DNA from: Streptomyces xanthophaeus
Lineage (GTDB): Bacteria; Actinomycetota; Actinomycetes; Streptomycetales; Streptomycetaceae
Length of the DNA: 64,000 bases
Assembly: GCF_000725805.1 (NCBI RefSeq)
Contig: NZ_JOFT01000011.1
Location: forward strand, 310,001 to 374,000
Direction of reading: 5' to 3'
Of this stretch, positions 26,205 to 34,705 are shown one piece after another. Position numbers and translations under genes: made by a program. Every line of letters begins with the position of its first letter. Position 1 is the first letter of the stretch. The notes under the pieces were generated by a model that was given only the letters and a program-made list of their open reading frames with translations, was not told the DNA's origin and did not search any database.

Positions 26205-26593
26205 CTGCCACTCCCGGATCTCTCGCTACACCCGGCATACGCCTGGCACGGGCCGTCCGGTCTACACGGGACGCCAAGATCCAGGGTGAGCATCCTCACG
26301 GAACCGGACGCCGCGGACACGCGTCAGGGCCCGGGCTTTGTATCGGGCGGGTATCAGGGAGCGCTTGGTCGCCCATCGGATCGGTGCGCCCGGCCGCGGC
26401 GCATCCGAGCGGCGCCGGCCCTCCTGACCTGGGGATCAGCGGCCGGCAGGGGTGGTGAGGGGGGTGTCCGCGGCCGCCGTGCGAGGCGGCCGGCACGCCG
26501 GAGTCTGGCATATCGTTCCATTCGGGCCACCGTCCGCGCGTGAGCGCCTTCGGGCCCGCAGCCCACGACCGTCCGAACAGGAGTCATCAGCCC
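26205..26593. other. Divergent promoter region, sigma factor versus response regulator
   Basis: This region of 389 bases has no convincing gene. GTGTAG occurs twice, about 29 bases apart, on the minus strand upstream of the sigma-factor gene. An AT-richer patch (TCTGGCATATCGTTCC, 26504-26519) precedes the response regulator and could hold a -10 element. No perfect palindrome is evident. Confidence 0.4.
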
Positions 26594-27346
26594 GTGTCCT
26601 CGTCCGCCCCCTCTCCGGCCCCTGCGCACCCCGTTCGCGTGCTGCTGGTGGAGGACGACGAGCTGATGCGCCGGTCCTTCTCCACCGCCCTCGAACGCTA
26701 CGGCTACCAGGTGCGGACCGCGGCCGACGGGCTGACGGGACTGGAGCTGTTCCGCGACCACGGATTCGACCTGCTGATCCTGGACGTGATGCTGCCCGGT
26801 CTCGACGGGATCGGGCTGTGCCGCAGGGTCCGGGAGACCAGCCTGGTGCCCGTGCTGATGATGTCCGCGCGCGGCGACGGGCTCGACGTCGTGTCCGGTC
26901 TGGAGGCCGGGGCCGACGACTACGTGGTCAAGCCGGTGGACACCTACGTGCTCGTGGCCCGCATCCGTTCGCTGCTGCGGCGGGCCACCTACGCGCCCGC
27001 CCCCGGCGCCGGCCCCGGCCCCGGACAGGCCACGGGCGGTGACCCGGCACCCTCCGGGAGCGAGGTGCTGGTGTTCGGGGACCTGACCGTCGACACCGGG
27101 GGGCTGGAGGTGTCCGTCGCCGGGAGCCCGGTGGCGCTGACCCCCACGGAGCTGAAGCTCCTGCTGGAGTTCGCGGCCCGTCCGGGCATCGTGCTGGAAC
27201 GGCACACCCTGCTGCGGGACGTGTGGGACTACGGCTGGGACGGCGACAGCCGGGTCGTGGACCTGTGCGTGCAGCGGCTGCGCAGCAAACTGGGCCGCGA
27301 CCGGATCGAGACGGTCCGCGGCTTCGGCTACAAGCTCAGGCGCTAG
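26594..27346 (+). CDS. CseB-like OmpR-family response regulator
   Basis: The 250-aa protein starts at a GTG 10 bases after AGGAG; an upstream in-frame GTG at 26540 lacks a ribosome-binding site. The receiver domain has acidic residues E20-D22, phospho-acceptor D64 in LDVMLPG and the conserved Lys in YVVKPVD. A Gly/Pro linker leads to an OmpR winged helix (TPTELKLLLEFAARPG, and later RLRSKLGRDRIETVRGFGYK). It most resembles CseB-type regulators of Streptomyces cell-envelope stress. Its kinase gene follows 3 bases after the stop. Confidence 0.9.
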   Translation: MSSSAPSPAPAHPVRVLLVEDDELMRRSFSTALERYGYQVRTAADGLTGLELFRDHGFDLLILDVMLPGLDGIGLCRRVRETSLVPVLMMSARGDGLDVVSGLEAGADDYVVKPVDTYVLVARIRSLLRRATYAPAPGAGPGPGQATGGDPAPSGSEVLVFGDLTVDTGGLEVSVAGSPVALTPTELKLLLEFAARPGIVLERHTLLRDVWDYGWDGDSRVVDLCVQRLRSKLGRDRIETVRGFGYKLRR

Positions 27347-27349
27347 CGG

Positions 27350-28645
27350 GTGCGCCCGTACCGCCGGCTGCGGCCGGCCCGCGTTCCACTGCGCTGGAAG
27401 ATCGCCGCCCTGGCTGCGGCCACGGCCTGCCTGGTCGCGGTGGCGGTGGGCGTGCTGGTGCACGTATGGACCGCGCAGGACATCCGCAGCCGGGCCGAGG
27501 CACAGGCCCTCAACCGGCTGTACTCGGCCATGGACACCTACCGGCGCACCGGCACCCTCACGGACGGCACCGAGCTCGATCCGGCCGAGCTGCCCGCCGC
27601 GCTGCGGCACCCGGCCGACGGCGACCGGCACGCCGCCCACGACGGGCACGTCGAGGGGAACCTGGGGCCGAGCGTCTGGGGTGCCCAGCGGGTCGGCGGC
27701 CCGGGCGGTCCGGTCCTGGCCGTCCGCGTCAACATGAGCGGGGAGCTCCACGGGCTGCGCCAGCTGGATGTGACCATGGCGGTGGCCTCGCTGGTCGCAC
27801 TCGCCGCGGCCACGCCCCTGGCGGTCTACGGGGCCGGGCTGCTCGGCCGTCGGCTGCGACGGGTCTCCGAGACCGCGGGCCGGATCTCCGCCGGGGACCT
27901 CGATGCCCGGACCGGACCCACCGACGGCCGCGACGAGGTGGACGACATCGCCGGCACCGTCGACCTCATGGCGGACAGTCTCAGCCGACGGCTGCGCACG
28001 GAACGCCAGTTCACCGCGGACGTGGCCCACGAACTGCGCACCCCCGTGGGCGGTCTGCTGGCCGCCGCGGACCTGCTGCCGCCCGGTGAGACGGAGGATC
28101 TGCTCCGGGTCCGGGTGCGCGATCTGCGCGGCCTGGTCGAGGACCTGCTGGAGGTCTCCCGGCTGGACGCGGGCGCCGAACATCCGGTGCACGCCCGCGT
28201 CCCGCTGGGCGCCGTCGTCGCCGAGGCCGTGACGCGCACCGGCCTCGACACGGAGGTCACCGTCACCGGCACCGGCGGGCGGCGCGCGGGGGCCGGACGG
28301 ACCGTGGAGGCGATGGAGACCGTGGAGACCGTGGAGACCGACCCGCGCCGCCTCGAACGGATCGTCAGCAATCTCGTCCTCAACGCCCACCGGCACGGGC
28401 AGGCCCCGGTCCGGGTCACTGTCGAGGGCCGCAGCGTCGTCGTACGCGACCACGGGCCCGGTTTCCCCGCGGACCTGCTGCTCGAAGGCCCGCGCCGCTT
28501 CCACACGGGCGCGGCGGACCGCGGCTCCGGCCACGGCCTGGGCCTGACCATCGCCCTGGGCCAGGCCCGTCTGCTGGGCGCCGAACTGCTGCTGGACAAC
28601 GCCCCGGACGGCGGCGCCGTCGCCACCCTGCGCCTGCCGCACTGA
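27350..28645 (+). CDS. CseC-like sensor histidine kinase
   Basis: The 431-aa protein has a GTG start 3 bases after the response regulator. Transmembrane segments at about 18-40 and 143-165 flank an extracytoplasmic sensor domain of about 100 residues. HAMP (166-215) and HisKA follow, with H227 in AHELRTPVGG. The catalytic domain has the N box (IVSNLVLNAHRHG), G1 (VVRDHGPGFP) and G2 (GSGHGLGLTIA). An acidic Glu-Thr-Val repeat (28310-28340) sits inside the ATPase region. It is the expected partner of the adjacent regulator, sensing envelope stress by analogy with CseC. Confidence 0.9.
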   Translation: MRPYRRLRPARVPLRWKIAALAAATACLVAVAVGVLVHVWTAQDIRSRAEAQALNRLYSAMDTYRRTGTLTDGTELDPAELPAALRHPADGDRHAAHDGHVEGNLGPSVWGAQRVGGPGGPVLAVRVNMSGELHGLRQLDVTMAVASLVALAAATPLAVYGAGLLGRRLRRVSETAGRISAGDLDARTGPTDGRDEVDDIAGTVDLMADSLSRRLRTERQFTADVAHELRTPVGGLLAAADLLPPGETEDLLRVRVRDLRGLVEDLLEVSRLDAGAEHPVHARVPLGAVVAEAVTRTGLDTEVTVTGTGGRRAGAGRTVEAMETVETVETDPRRLERIVSNLVLNAHRHGQAPVRVTVEGRSVVVRDHGPGFPADLLLEGPRRFHTGAADRGSGHGLGLTIALGQARLLGAELLLDNAPDGGAVATLRLPH

Positions 28646-28673
28646 GGGTCCGCGCGGCCCGACCGTCCCCTAC

Positions 28674-28697
28674 GGAACTGCTGCACGGCTCAGCGTC
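28674..28697 (+). promoter_or_regulatory. ECF-sigma-type promoter motif ahead of ABC transporter
   Basis: GGAAC (28674-28678), 15 bases, then CGTC (28694-28697) matches the published shape of Streptomyces SigE-type promoters. It is 85 bases upstream of the ABC transporter start codon, in the only gap of this gene group. A SigE-family factor is encoded nearby, so the group may be self-contained; this is inference. Confidence 0.4.
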
Positions 28698-28781
28698 CAC
28701 CGATACACGGCGGCCCGGGCCCCGATACGTTCCCCCGGCACTCTTCGACGTGCACCCCTTGGCACCCGAAGAGGAGTTCCC

Positions 28782-29594
28782 GTGACATCCGCCCCCCTCG
28801 ACCCGTTCGGCGCACTCGGCGCACTCGGCGCACTCGCGCCGCACCCCGCGACGGCCGGGTCCGCCGCCGCCGTCCACGACCTGTCGAAGGTCTACGGCAG
28901 CGGCGACACCCGCGTCGTCGCCCTGGACCGTGTCAGCATCTCCTTCAGGGAGGGCGAGTTCACCGCGATCATGGGGCCGTCCGGCTGCGGCAAGTCCACC
29001 CTGATGCACTGCGCCGCCGGGCTCGACTCCTTCAGTTCCGGCTCCGTCCGCATCGGCACCACCGAACTGAGCACGCTCGACGACCGGCAGCTCACCCAGC
29101 TGCGCCGCGACCGGATCGGCTTCGTCTTCCAGGCGTTCAACCTGCTGCCGACGCTGACCGCACTGGAGAACATCACGCTGCCGCTGACCATCGCCGGCCG
29201 CCGCCCCGACGCCCAGTGGCTGGACCGCGTGGTCTCCATGGTCGGCCTCTCCCAGCGCCTGGGGCACCGGCCCGGACAGCTGTCCGGAGGGCAGCAGCAG
29301 CGCGTCGCGGTGGCCCGGGCCCTGGCCTCCCGCCCCGCGATCGTCTTCGGCGACGAGCCCACCGGCAACCTCGACTCCCGCGCCGGCGGCGAAGTCCTCG
29401 GCTTCCTGCGCGACTCGGTGCGCGAGCTGGGCCAGACCGTGGTCATGGTCACGCACGACCCCGTCGCCGCGGGATACGCCGACCGCGTGGTCTTCCTCGC
29501 CGACGGCCGCCTCGTCGACGAGATGACAGGTCCCACCCCGGACCGGGTGCTGGACCGGATGAAGGCGTTCGACACGGGTTCGCGCACCAGCTGA
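28782..29594 (+). CDS. ABC transporter ATP-binding protein (LolD/MacB type)
   Basis: The 270-aa protein has a GTG start after GAGGAG. Walker A is GPSGCGKST near residue 66, the signature is LSGGQQQRVAVARAL, Walker B is IVFGDEPTGN and the H-loop is VTHDP. The N-terminal extension contains three perfect copies of the 9-base unit GGCGCACTC (Gly-Ala-Leu). It pairs with the FtsX-like permease downstream. MacB/LolD-type ATPases power mechanotransmission, lipoprotein handling or peptide resistance rather than classic import. Confidence 0.93.
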   Translation: MTSAPLDPFGALGALGALAPHPATAGSAAAVHDLSKVYGSGDTRVVALDRVSISFREGEFTAIMGPSGCGKSTLMHCAAGLDSFSSGSVRIGTTELSTLDDRQLTQLRRDRIGFVFQAFNLLPTLTALENITLPLTIAGRRPDAQWLDRVVSMVGLSQRLGHRPGQLSGGQQQRVAVARALASRPAIVFGDEPTGNLDSRAGGEVLGFLRDSVRELGQTVVMVTHDPVAAGYADRVVFLADGRLVDEMTGPTPDRVLDRMKAFDTGSRTS

Positions 29595-29701
29595 GCCGCT
29601 CCGCGCCCGCATCGCACCGCACTGCACCGCACCGCACCAGCCGCCACCGCTCGTCCGCCCGCCCGCGCGTCGGCCGAGCCCGCATCCCAGGATCCGCACC
29701 C

Positions 29702-32239
29702 ATGTTCCGTACCGCCCTGCGCAACGTGTCCGCGCACAAGGCCCGCCTGCTGATGACCGCGTGCGCGGTCATGCTCGGCGTCACCTTCATCACCGGCAGC
29801 CTCGTCTTCGGCGACAGTCTGGGCCGTGCCTCCACGGCCCGGGCGACCGACGGCTACGAGCGCATCGCCGTCAACGTCGCCTCCGACGGCCCTCCCGGCG
29901 GCGGCACCGGGCCGGCCGGCATCGACGCCCGTACGGTGGCCGGCCTGGCCGCGGTCCCCGGTGTCGCCGTCGCCGCGGGCCGGGTCGACGGTTTCGCAGC
30001 CGTCGCCGACCGTGACGGCCGCCTGATCGGTCACGGCCCGTCCCACCTGGGCGGCAACTTCGCCCCGGGCCCGGGCGGCGCGGACCCCGCCTACCGCTTC
30101 GTCCGGGGTTCCGGCCCGGCCGGCCCCGACACGGTCGCCCTCGACGAGGCCACCGCCGCGAAGGGCGGCTACCGCGTCGGCGACACCGTGCGCGTCGGCA
30201 CGGACCAGGGCGCCGCCTCGTACACCCTGAGCGGGGTCTTCCGTACCGACGGGATGCGCCTGCCCGCCGGGGGCAGCCTGACGCTGTTCGCCGACGCCAC
30301 CGCCCAGCAGCTCTTCCTCCAGCCCGGCCGCTACCGCAGCGTCGAGCTCACGGCCGCACCCGGCACCCACCCGCAGGAGCTCCTCACCCGCGTCGAACCG
30401 GTGCTGCCGCAGGGCACCGGCGCGGTCACTGGGACCCGGCTCGCCCAGATCAAGGCGAACCTCGCCACCAGCGACAGCGACACCATGAGCCAGATCCTGC
30501 TGGGCTTCGCCGCGGTCGCCCTGTTCGTCGCCACCTTCCTCATCTCCAACACCTTCACCATGCTGGTCGCCCGGCGCACCCGGGAGCTGGCCCTGATGCG
30601 GGCCGTCGGCGCCTCGCGCAAGCAGGTGCGCCGCATCCTGCTCACCGAGACCCTGATCGTCGGCGCCCTCGCCTCCGCAGTGGGACTCGCCGTGGGCACC
30701 GGGGTCGCCGCCCTGCTCCAGACGCTCTTCGCCCCCGCCGGCCGGCCGGACGCCCCGCTGGTCCTCACCCCGGGCACCGTGATCACGTCCCTGCTCGTCG
30801 GCACCGCCCTGCCCGTGATCGCCGCATGGCTTCCGATCCGCCGTGCCATGGCCATCCCTCCCGTCGCCGCACTCAGCGCCGCCGAGCCCACGGCCCCGGC
30901 CCGTGCGGGCTCCCTGCGCAACGGCCTCAGCGCCGCGCTGGTGCTCACCGGCGCCGTCGCCGTGGTGTACGGAGCCCTGACCTCGGGCAAGGACGCCCGG
31001 ACCGTCATCGGCCTCGGCGCGGCTCTGGCGCTGACCGGGACGATCGGCTGCATCCCGCTGCTGTCCCGGCCGTTCGTCGCCCTGGTCCGTCCGCTGCTGA
31101 CGCGCCTCCATCCGGTGCACGGCGACCTCGCCGCCCGCAACACGGTGCGCGACCCGCGCCGCACCGGCGCCACCGCCGCCGCGCTCGCCATCGCCCTCAC
31201 CCTCGCCTCGGGCCTGTCCGTCCTCGGAGCGTCCGCCGCCCAGTACCTCGACCGTGCGACCACCCACGACTTCCTCGCCGACTACCTGGTGAAGCCCGCC
31301 GAGGGCGGCATGCGGATGACGCCCGCCACCGCACAGGCCCTCCGGGCACTGCCCGGCGCCGCGTCCAGCCCGCTCAACCAGTCCACCGAGTACCGGCTGG
31401 CCGGCATCCCCTCCGTCCTGACGGGCGTGGACCCGTCCACCATCGGCCGGCTGCTCAGGTACGACGTGGTCGAGGGCTCCCTCGACAGCCTCGCCCAGGG
31501 CCAGATCGCCGTGGCCGACTTCAAGGCCGGGAAGGCCGGCTGGCGCGTCGGCCAGACCCTCCCCCTGGAACGGGGGGACGACCGGCGCGGCAGCGTCACC
31601 ATCGGCGCCATCTACCACGCGGACGAACAGAGCAATCTGCTGCCCAGCATCACCGCACCCGATTCCCTCGTGGCCCGCTACGACGCCACCCCGCACACCG
31701 ACGGCATCCTCGTGGCCACCGACAGCGGACCGGGCCGGGCGGCGCTCGGCAGGCTCCACCACGCCCTCGGTGACAATCCCGCGCTGGCCGTCCTCGACCA
31801 GGCGGACATCCGGGCCCGGGACAGCGGGGACATCGGCGACCAGCTCAACGTCTTCTACGCCCTGCTCAGCATGGCGCTGGCGATCGCCGCACTGGGCATC
31901 GCCAACACCCTCGCGATGTCCGTCCTCGAACGCCGCAAGGAGATCGGCACCCTGCGCGCCCTCGGCCTGGACCGGGCCGGAGTGGCCCGGATGATCCGCC
32001 TGGAGGCCCTGCTCCTCGGTGGACTGGGCGCGACCCTCGGCACGGCCATGGGCGTCTTCCTGGGCTGGGCCCTGGGCCGTACCCTCCAGGAACACGTCGT
32101 GGGCTACACGCTGGTCCTCCCCTGGGGACGCCTCGCGCTCGGCGTGCTCATCGCCCTGGCGGGCGCCCTGGCCGCCTCGCTCTGGCCGGCTCGCAGGGCC
32201 GCCCGCGTCGACATCCCCTCCGCGACGGCGGCCCAGTGA
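29702..32239 (+). CDS. FtsX-like ABC transporter permease
   Basis: The 845-aa protein starts at an ATG about 107 bases after the ATPase stop. One N-terminal transmembrane helix precedes a large extracytoplasmic domain. Two FtsX domains follow: the first with LGFAAVALFVATFLISNTF and ARRTRELALMRAVGASRKQV, the last with GIANTLAMSVLERRKEIGTL and RALGLDRAGV. A second large external domain lies between them. The total is the 8-10 helix layout of actinobacterial efflux permeases. It is controlled presumably by the adjacent two-component system and/or the ECF-type promoter. The substrate is unknown; envelope-active compounds are likely. Confidence 0.92.
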   Translation: MFRTALRNVSAHKARLLMTACAVMLGVTFITGSLVFGDSLGRASTARATDGYERIAVNVASDGPPGGGTGPAGIDARTVAGLAAVPGVAVAAGRVDGFAAVADRDGRLIGHGPSHLGGNFAPGPGGADPAYRFVRGSGPAGPDTVALDEATAAKGGYRVGDTVRVGTDQGAASYTLSGVFRTDGMRLPAGGSLTLFADATAQQLFLQPGRYRSVELTAAPGTHPQELLTRVEPVLPQGTGAVTGTRLAQIKANLATSDSDTMSQILLGFAAVALFVATFLISNTFTMLVARRTRELALMRAVGASRKQVRRILLTETLIVGALASAVGLAVGTGVAALLQTLFAPAGRPDAPLVLTPGTVITSLLVGTALPVIAAWLPIRRAMAIPPVAALSAAEPTAPARAGSLRNGLSAALVLTGAVAVVYGALTSGKDARTVIGLGAALALTGTIGCIPLLSRPFVALVRPLLTRLHPVHGDLAARNTVRDPRRTGATAAALAIALTLASGLSVLGASAAQYLDRATTHDFLADYLVKPAEGGMRMTPATAQALRALPGAASSPLNQSTEYRLAGIPSVLTGVDPSTIGRLLRYDVVEGSLDSLAQGQIAVADFKAGKAGWRVGQTLPLERGDDRRGSVTIGAIYHADEQSNLLPSITAPDSLVARYDATPHTDGILVATDSGPGRAALGRLHHALGDNPALAVLDQADIRARDSGDIGDQLNVFYALLSMALAIAALGIANTLAMSVLERRKEIGTLRALGLDRAGVARMIRLEALLLGGLGATLGTAMGVFLGWALGRTLQEHVVGYTLVLPWGRLALGVLIALAGALAASLWPARRAARVDIPSATAAQ

Positions 32240-32536
32240 CCACCCGCCGCTCGCCGCTCGCAAAGACGCACGGGGAGCGGGGCCCGGCCGCAGCCGATGA
32301 GCCGTGGACCCCTTCGGGATCGAGGTCCGAGGCTGCGACCCAGGTCCGGTCACCCACGATCTGAGCGCTCTCGGCGCCGCGGCCTGACGGGCGGCACGAG
32401 CAACCGTACGGCGCGGAGCGGCAGTTGTGTATTGCTGTCGGCCGGTCCTTGAGGTGGCGGTGCCCGATGTCGCCGGGCGCGCGGGCGAGTTGACCTCGCG
32501 TGGCCGCCTCGGGGCCATACGGACCCCTGGAGGAGG
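32240..32536. other. Intergenic region between convergent permease and NlpC/P60 genes
   Basis: These 297 bases hold no supported gene. The only structure noted is the 9-base inverted repeat at the right end (32489-32541). Confidence 0.5.
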
Positions 32537-32541
32537 TCAAC
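32489..32541. terminator. Long-loop inverted repeat, possible terminator
   Basis: GTTGACCTC (32489-32497) pairs perfectly with GAGGTCAAC (32533-32541). The 35-base loop can itself fold around GGCCGCCTCGGGGCC. The right arm covers the stop codon of the NlpC/P60 gene. It could end transcription from both convergent genes; there is no U tract. Confidence 0.35.
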
Positions 32542-33043
32542 CCGCCCGACCGTAGCGGACGTTTGCGCTCCAGATGCGCTCCAGCCGTACGCGGGTGCCC
32601 GGGCGGGGCGCGTGCCAGATCTTGTCGTGGCCCGCGTAGATGCCCACGTGTCCCATGGTCGAGCCCTTCGGGAAGAACACCAGGTCACCCAATGCGCGTT
32701 TGCTCCGCGGAATGCGCGAGGTGCGCTCGTACTGCTGCTCGGCGGTGCGCGGCAGTTGCCTTCCGACCCTCCGGAAGGAATAGAGGGTCAGCCCTGAACA
32801 GTCGAAGCGTTTGGGCCCGGTTGCGCCACGGGCATACGGGGCCCCCTTCTTGGAGGCGGCCACGGCCACCACCTTGGCTCCGTACGGTGCGGCCGCTTCG
32901 GCGGGATCGGTCGGACCGGCCAAGGTGCCGGTGACCAGCAGGCAGAGCAGCAGGACGCGAGGGGAACGGAATCTGGCGGTACGGCGGACAACAACTCGGT
33001 GAGCCTGTCGGTCCTGACGGGAGTCGCTCCTGAAGACGGACAT
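32537..33043 (-). CDS. Secreted NlpC/P60 peptidoglycan endopeptidase
   Basis: The 168-aa protein starts at an ATG 7 bases after GGAGG; the open frame extends upstream but without signal features. A signal peptide with many Arg residues and the core RVLLLCLLVTGTLAG ends near AEA-AAPYG (residue 51). The catalytic domain has C82 in RFDCSGL, H132 in GHVGIYAG and a third polar residue near H144 in WHAPRPG, the NlpC/P60 triad. It cleaves stem peptides in the cell wall. There is no SH3 or other wall-binding domain. Confidence 0.92.
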   Translation of the reverse strand: MSVFRSDSRQDRQAHRVVVRRTARFRSPRVLLLCLLVTGTLAGPTDPAEAAAPYGAKVVAVAASKKGAPYARGATGPKRFDCSGLTLYSFRRVGRQLPRTAEQQYERTSRIPRSKRALGDLVFFPKGSTMGHVGIYAGHDKIWHAPRPGTRVRLERIWSANVRYGRAG

Positions 33044-33575
33044 CGTGGTACCTCCGCGTTCGAATGCAGCAACGGTCGATCGGATACCTGTGAAGCTCCT
33101 GCTTTCGGTGACGAATCCTGAGGCGTAGCGGCCGACCAGTTTTCTCCGTTGTCGCCCGCAATCCACTTCCGACATGGGTTGAGCGATATCGATTCTGCAA
33201 CAAATCAGCGGATATATGCACAGACCAACACGCGTGGCGCCGTACCGACGCTGTTCGCACCCCGCTGTGCGCGCCCGCGAAGGGACTGCGGTCGAGTGAA
33301 CCCGGCGTGGCCGACGGACCTTTGCCGGCCCCTTTGATGTATGGGGCGTGCGGGCAACCCCATGTACGCGGCCCGCGCCCCGATTTCAGGTCCGGGGACG
33401 GGTAGACTCCGGCCGCCCGGACCAAGAACCGTTCGCCGGTGGGCAGCAGACGGGCGTATGACACGGGGCGCGGGCATCTTGTTGCAAACGACAACGAGTT
33501 GCACGCAATCTCCCCGCATCGCCATGTGAACACACCCTTGACCTCGATCACGGTTGAGGTGTGAGGATGATCCAC
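33044..33575. other. AT-richer divergent region between NlpC/P60 and SnoaL-like genes
   Basis: These 532 bases have lower GC than the surroundings, especially 33181-33230 and 33480-33515. For the minus-strand gene, TATATC (33211-33216 read in reverse) is a possible -10, leaving a leader of about 160 bases. Two TTGCA elements lie at 33482 and 33499. The right end holds the MerR-type promoter. I looked for a c-di-AMP (ydaO) riboswitch, often found before wall-hydrolase genes in Streptomyces, and did not find its conserved core. Confidence 0.45.
33538..33568 (+). promoter_or_regulatory. MerR-family-type promoter and operator
   Basis: A -35 TTGACC (33538-33543) is followed by a 19-base spacer to GAGGAT (33563-33568). 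ACCTC and GAGGT arms (33541-33560) form the dyad between the elements. The overlong spacer with a dyad is typical of promoters activated by MerR-family regulators. Transcription would start at or next to the ATG at 33576, giving a leaderless message. No MerR gene is in the window. Confidence 0.5.
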
Positions 33576-33980
33576 ATGACCACGGAATCCACATCCCACG
33601 CGGCAGACATCGAAGCGATCAACCGGCTCGTCGCCACCGTCGAACACTCCCAGCGGAACAAGGACCCCGAGGAGTTCCTCGGCCTCTTCCACCCGGACGC
33701 GATCTGGACGACGGCCCACGGCAAGGTCCTCATAGGCCTCGACGCGATCTCGGAATTCACCCGCAAGGTCCTCCCCGCGGCGAGCTGGGACGGCGAGGTC
33801 ACCTACGAGGTGGGCCACGTGCTCTTCATCCGCCCCGACGTCGCGGCGGTCAAGGTCCGCCAGCGTTACTTCTCCCCGGGCGAGGAGAGCGAGGGCGCCC
33901 CGCTGTACGTGATCTCGAAGCAGGCCGACGGCCGCTGGCTGCTGACCGCCTGCCAGAACACGGGGGTCGTGGCCGCCTGA
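33576..33980 (+). CDS. SnoaL-like (SgcJ/EcaC family) protein
   Basis: The 134-aa protein is taken from the ATG at 33576; a GTG 15 bases upstream is less likely given the promoter position. It has the cone-shaped NTF2-like fold signature: AINRLVATVEHSQRNKDPEE, FHPDAIWTTAHGKVLIGLDA, and a C-terminal SKQADGRWLLTACQNT. SgcJ/EcaC relatives are small ligand-binding or isomerase-like proteins. Here it stands alone behind a MerR-type promoter, which suggests a response to a drug or redox cue. The enzymatic role is uncertain. Confidence 0.82.
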   Translation: MTTESTSHAADIEAINRLVATVEHSQRNKDPEEFLGLFHPDAIWTTAHGKVLIGLDAISEFTRKVLPAASWDGEVTYEVGHVLFIRPDVAAVKVRQRYFSPGEESEGAPLYVISKQADGRWLLTACQNTGVVAA

Positions 33981-34047
33981 GGTGCTCGTTTCCCGCCTGA
34001 CCTCACCCCGGAGCGGCCGAGCCCGCCCTGCGCCCTCCTCGACCGTC

Positions 34048-34087
34048 CCGGGTACCGGGCATCGGACGCCCGATGCCCGGTACCCGG
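34048..34087. terminator. Strong bidirectional hairpin terminator
   Basis: Two perfectly complementary 17-base arms (34048-34064 and 34071-34087) containing GGGTACCGGGCATCG are separated by the 6-base loop GACGCC. The hairpin sits between the convergent SnoaL-like and TetR genes. Confidence 0.8.
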
Positions 34088-34093
34088 AGCCGG

Positions 34094-34705
34094 TCAGTCC
34101 GGCTGTCCGCCGGCACCCGGTGCGGTGACGAGGGCGAGTGCGGTGCGGGCGACCAGGGCGTCCGTCGCGGCGGACGGGGTCCCCGCGATGCCCGAGCGCA
34201 TCAGGGCGCTGCCTTCGAGCAGGGCGATGAACACCTCTGCGCGTGCGCGGTGTTCGCCCGCCGACAGGTGGGGCAGGTGGAGCCGGATCTGTCCGGTGAC
34301 CAGGTCCGCGTAGTGTCCGTAGAAGGTGCGGACGGCCGCGGCGACCGCCTCGTCCCGGGCGGCCAGGGCCCACAGTTCGACGAAGACCCTGACCAGCTCG
34401 GGGTCGTTCTGCTCGGCGAGCAGCAACTCGATCAGCCGGTCCAGCGCAACCGCTTCCGTACTGTCCGGGGCGAGGCCCGGGGCCACCTCGGTGAGGCGGT
34501 CCAGCGAACGGCGCAGGAGACGGTCGAGCACGGCCTCCAGGAGGGTGTCGCGGGTCGGGAAGTAGTACTGGAGGTGGCCGAGGCGGACCCCGGCCGCTTC
34601 GGCCACGGCCCGCAGGGACAACGCCCCGTGGCCGCCGCCCACCAGGGTGCGTTCCGCCGCGTCCAGGAGGGCGGTCCGGCGGGCCGACCCCTTCGCGGTG
34701 CTCAT
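34094..34705 (-). CDS. TetR-family transcriptional regulator
   Basis: The 203-aa protein starts in an ATGA overlap with the dehydrogenase-like gene upstream. The N-terminal helix-turn-helix (SLRAVAEAAGVRLGHLQYYF, then PTRDTLLEAV) is typical TetR. The rest is an all-helical ligand domain. It is the last gene of a two-gene unit preceded by the perfect palindrome at 35835-35850, which I infer to be its operator, giving autoregulation. The effector may be the substrate of the partner enzyme. Confidence 0.92.
   Translation of the reverse strand: MSTAKGSARRTALLDAAERTLVGGGHGALSLRAVAEAAGVRLGHLQYYFPTRDTLLEAVLDRLLRRSLDRLTEVAPGLAPDSTEAVALDRLIELLLAEQNDPELVRVFVELWALAARDEAVAAAVRTFYGHYADLVTGQIRLHLPHLSAGEHRARAEVFIALLEGSALMRSGIAGTPSAATDALVARTALALVTAPGAGGQPD

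Noticed and set aside
26300..26325. GGAAC-N17-CGTC promoter for the response regulator
   Set aside because: The spacer is 17 bases and the motif is about 270 bases from the start codon; the match is likely chance.
32489..32541. MerR-type promoter from the TTGACCTC and GAGGTCAA arms
   Set aside because: The arms are 35 bases apart, far beyond the 19-20-base MerR spacing, and the position between convergent gene ends fits a terminator better.
33044..33540. c-di-AMP (ydaO) riboswitch before the NlpC/P60 gene
   Set aside because: The conserved GGGUGAAUC-type core and the CAGCUAACCC segment are not present on either strand.
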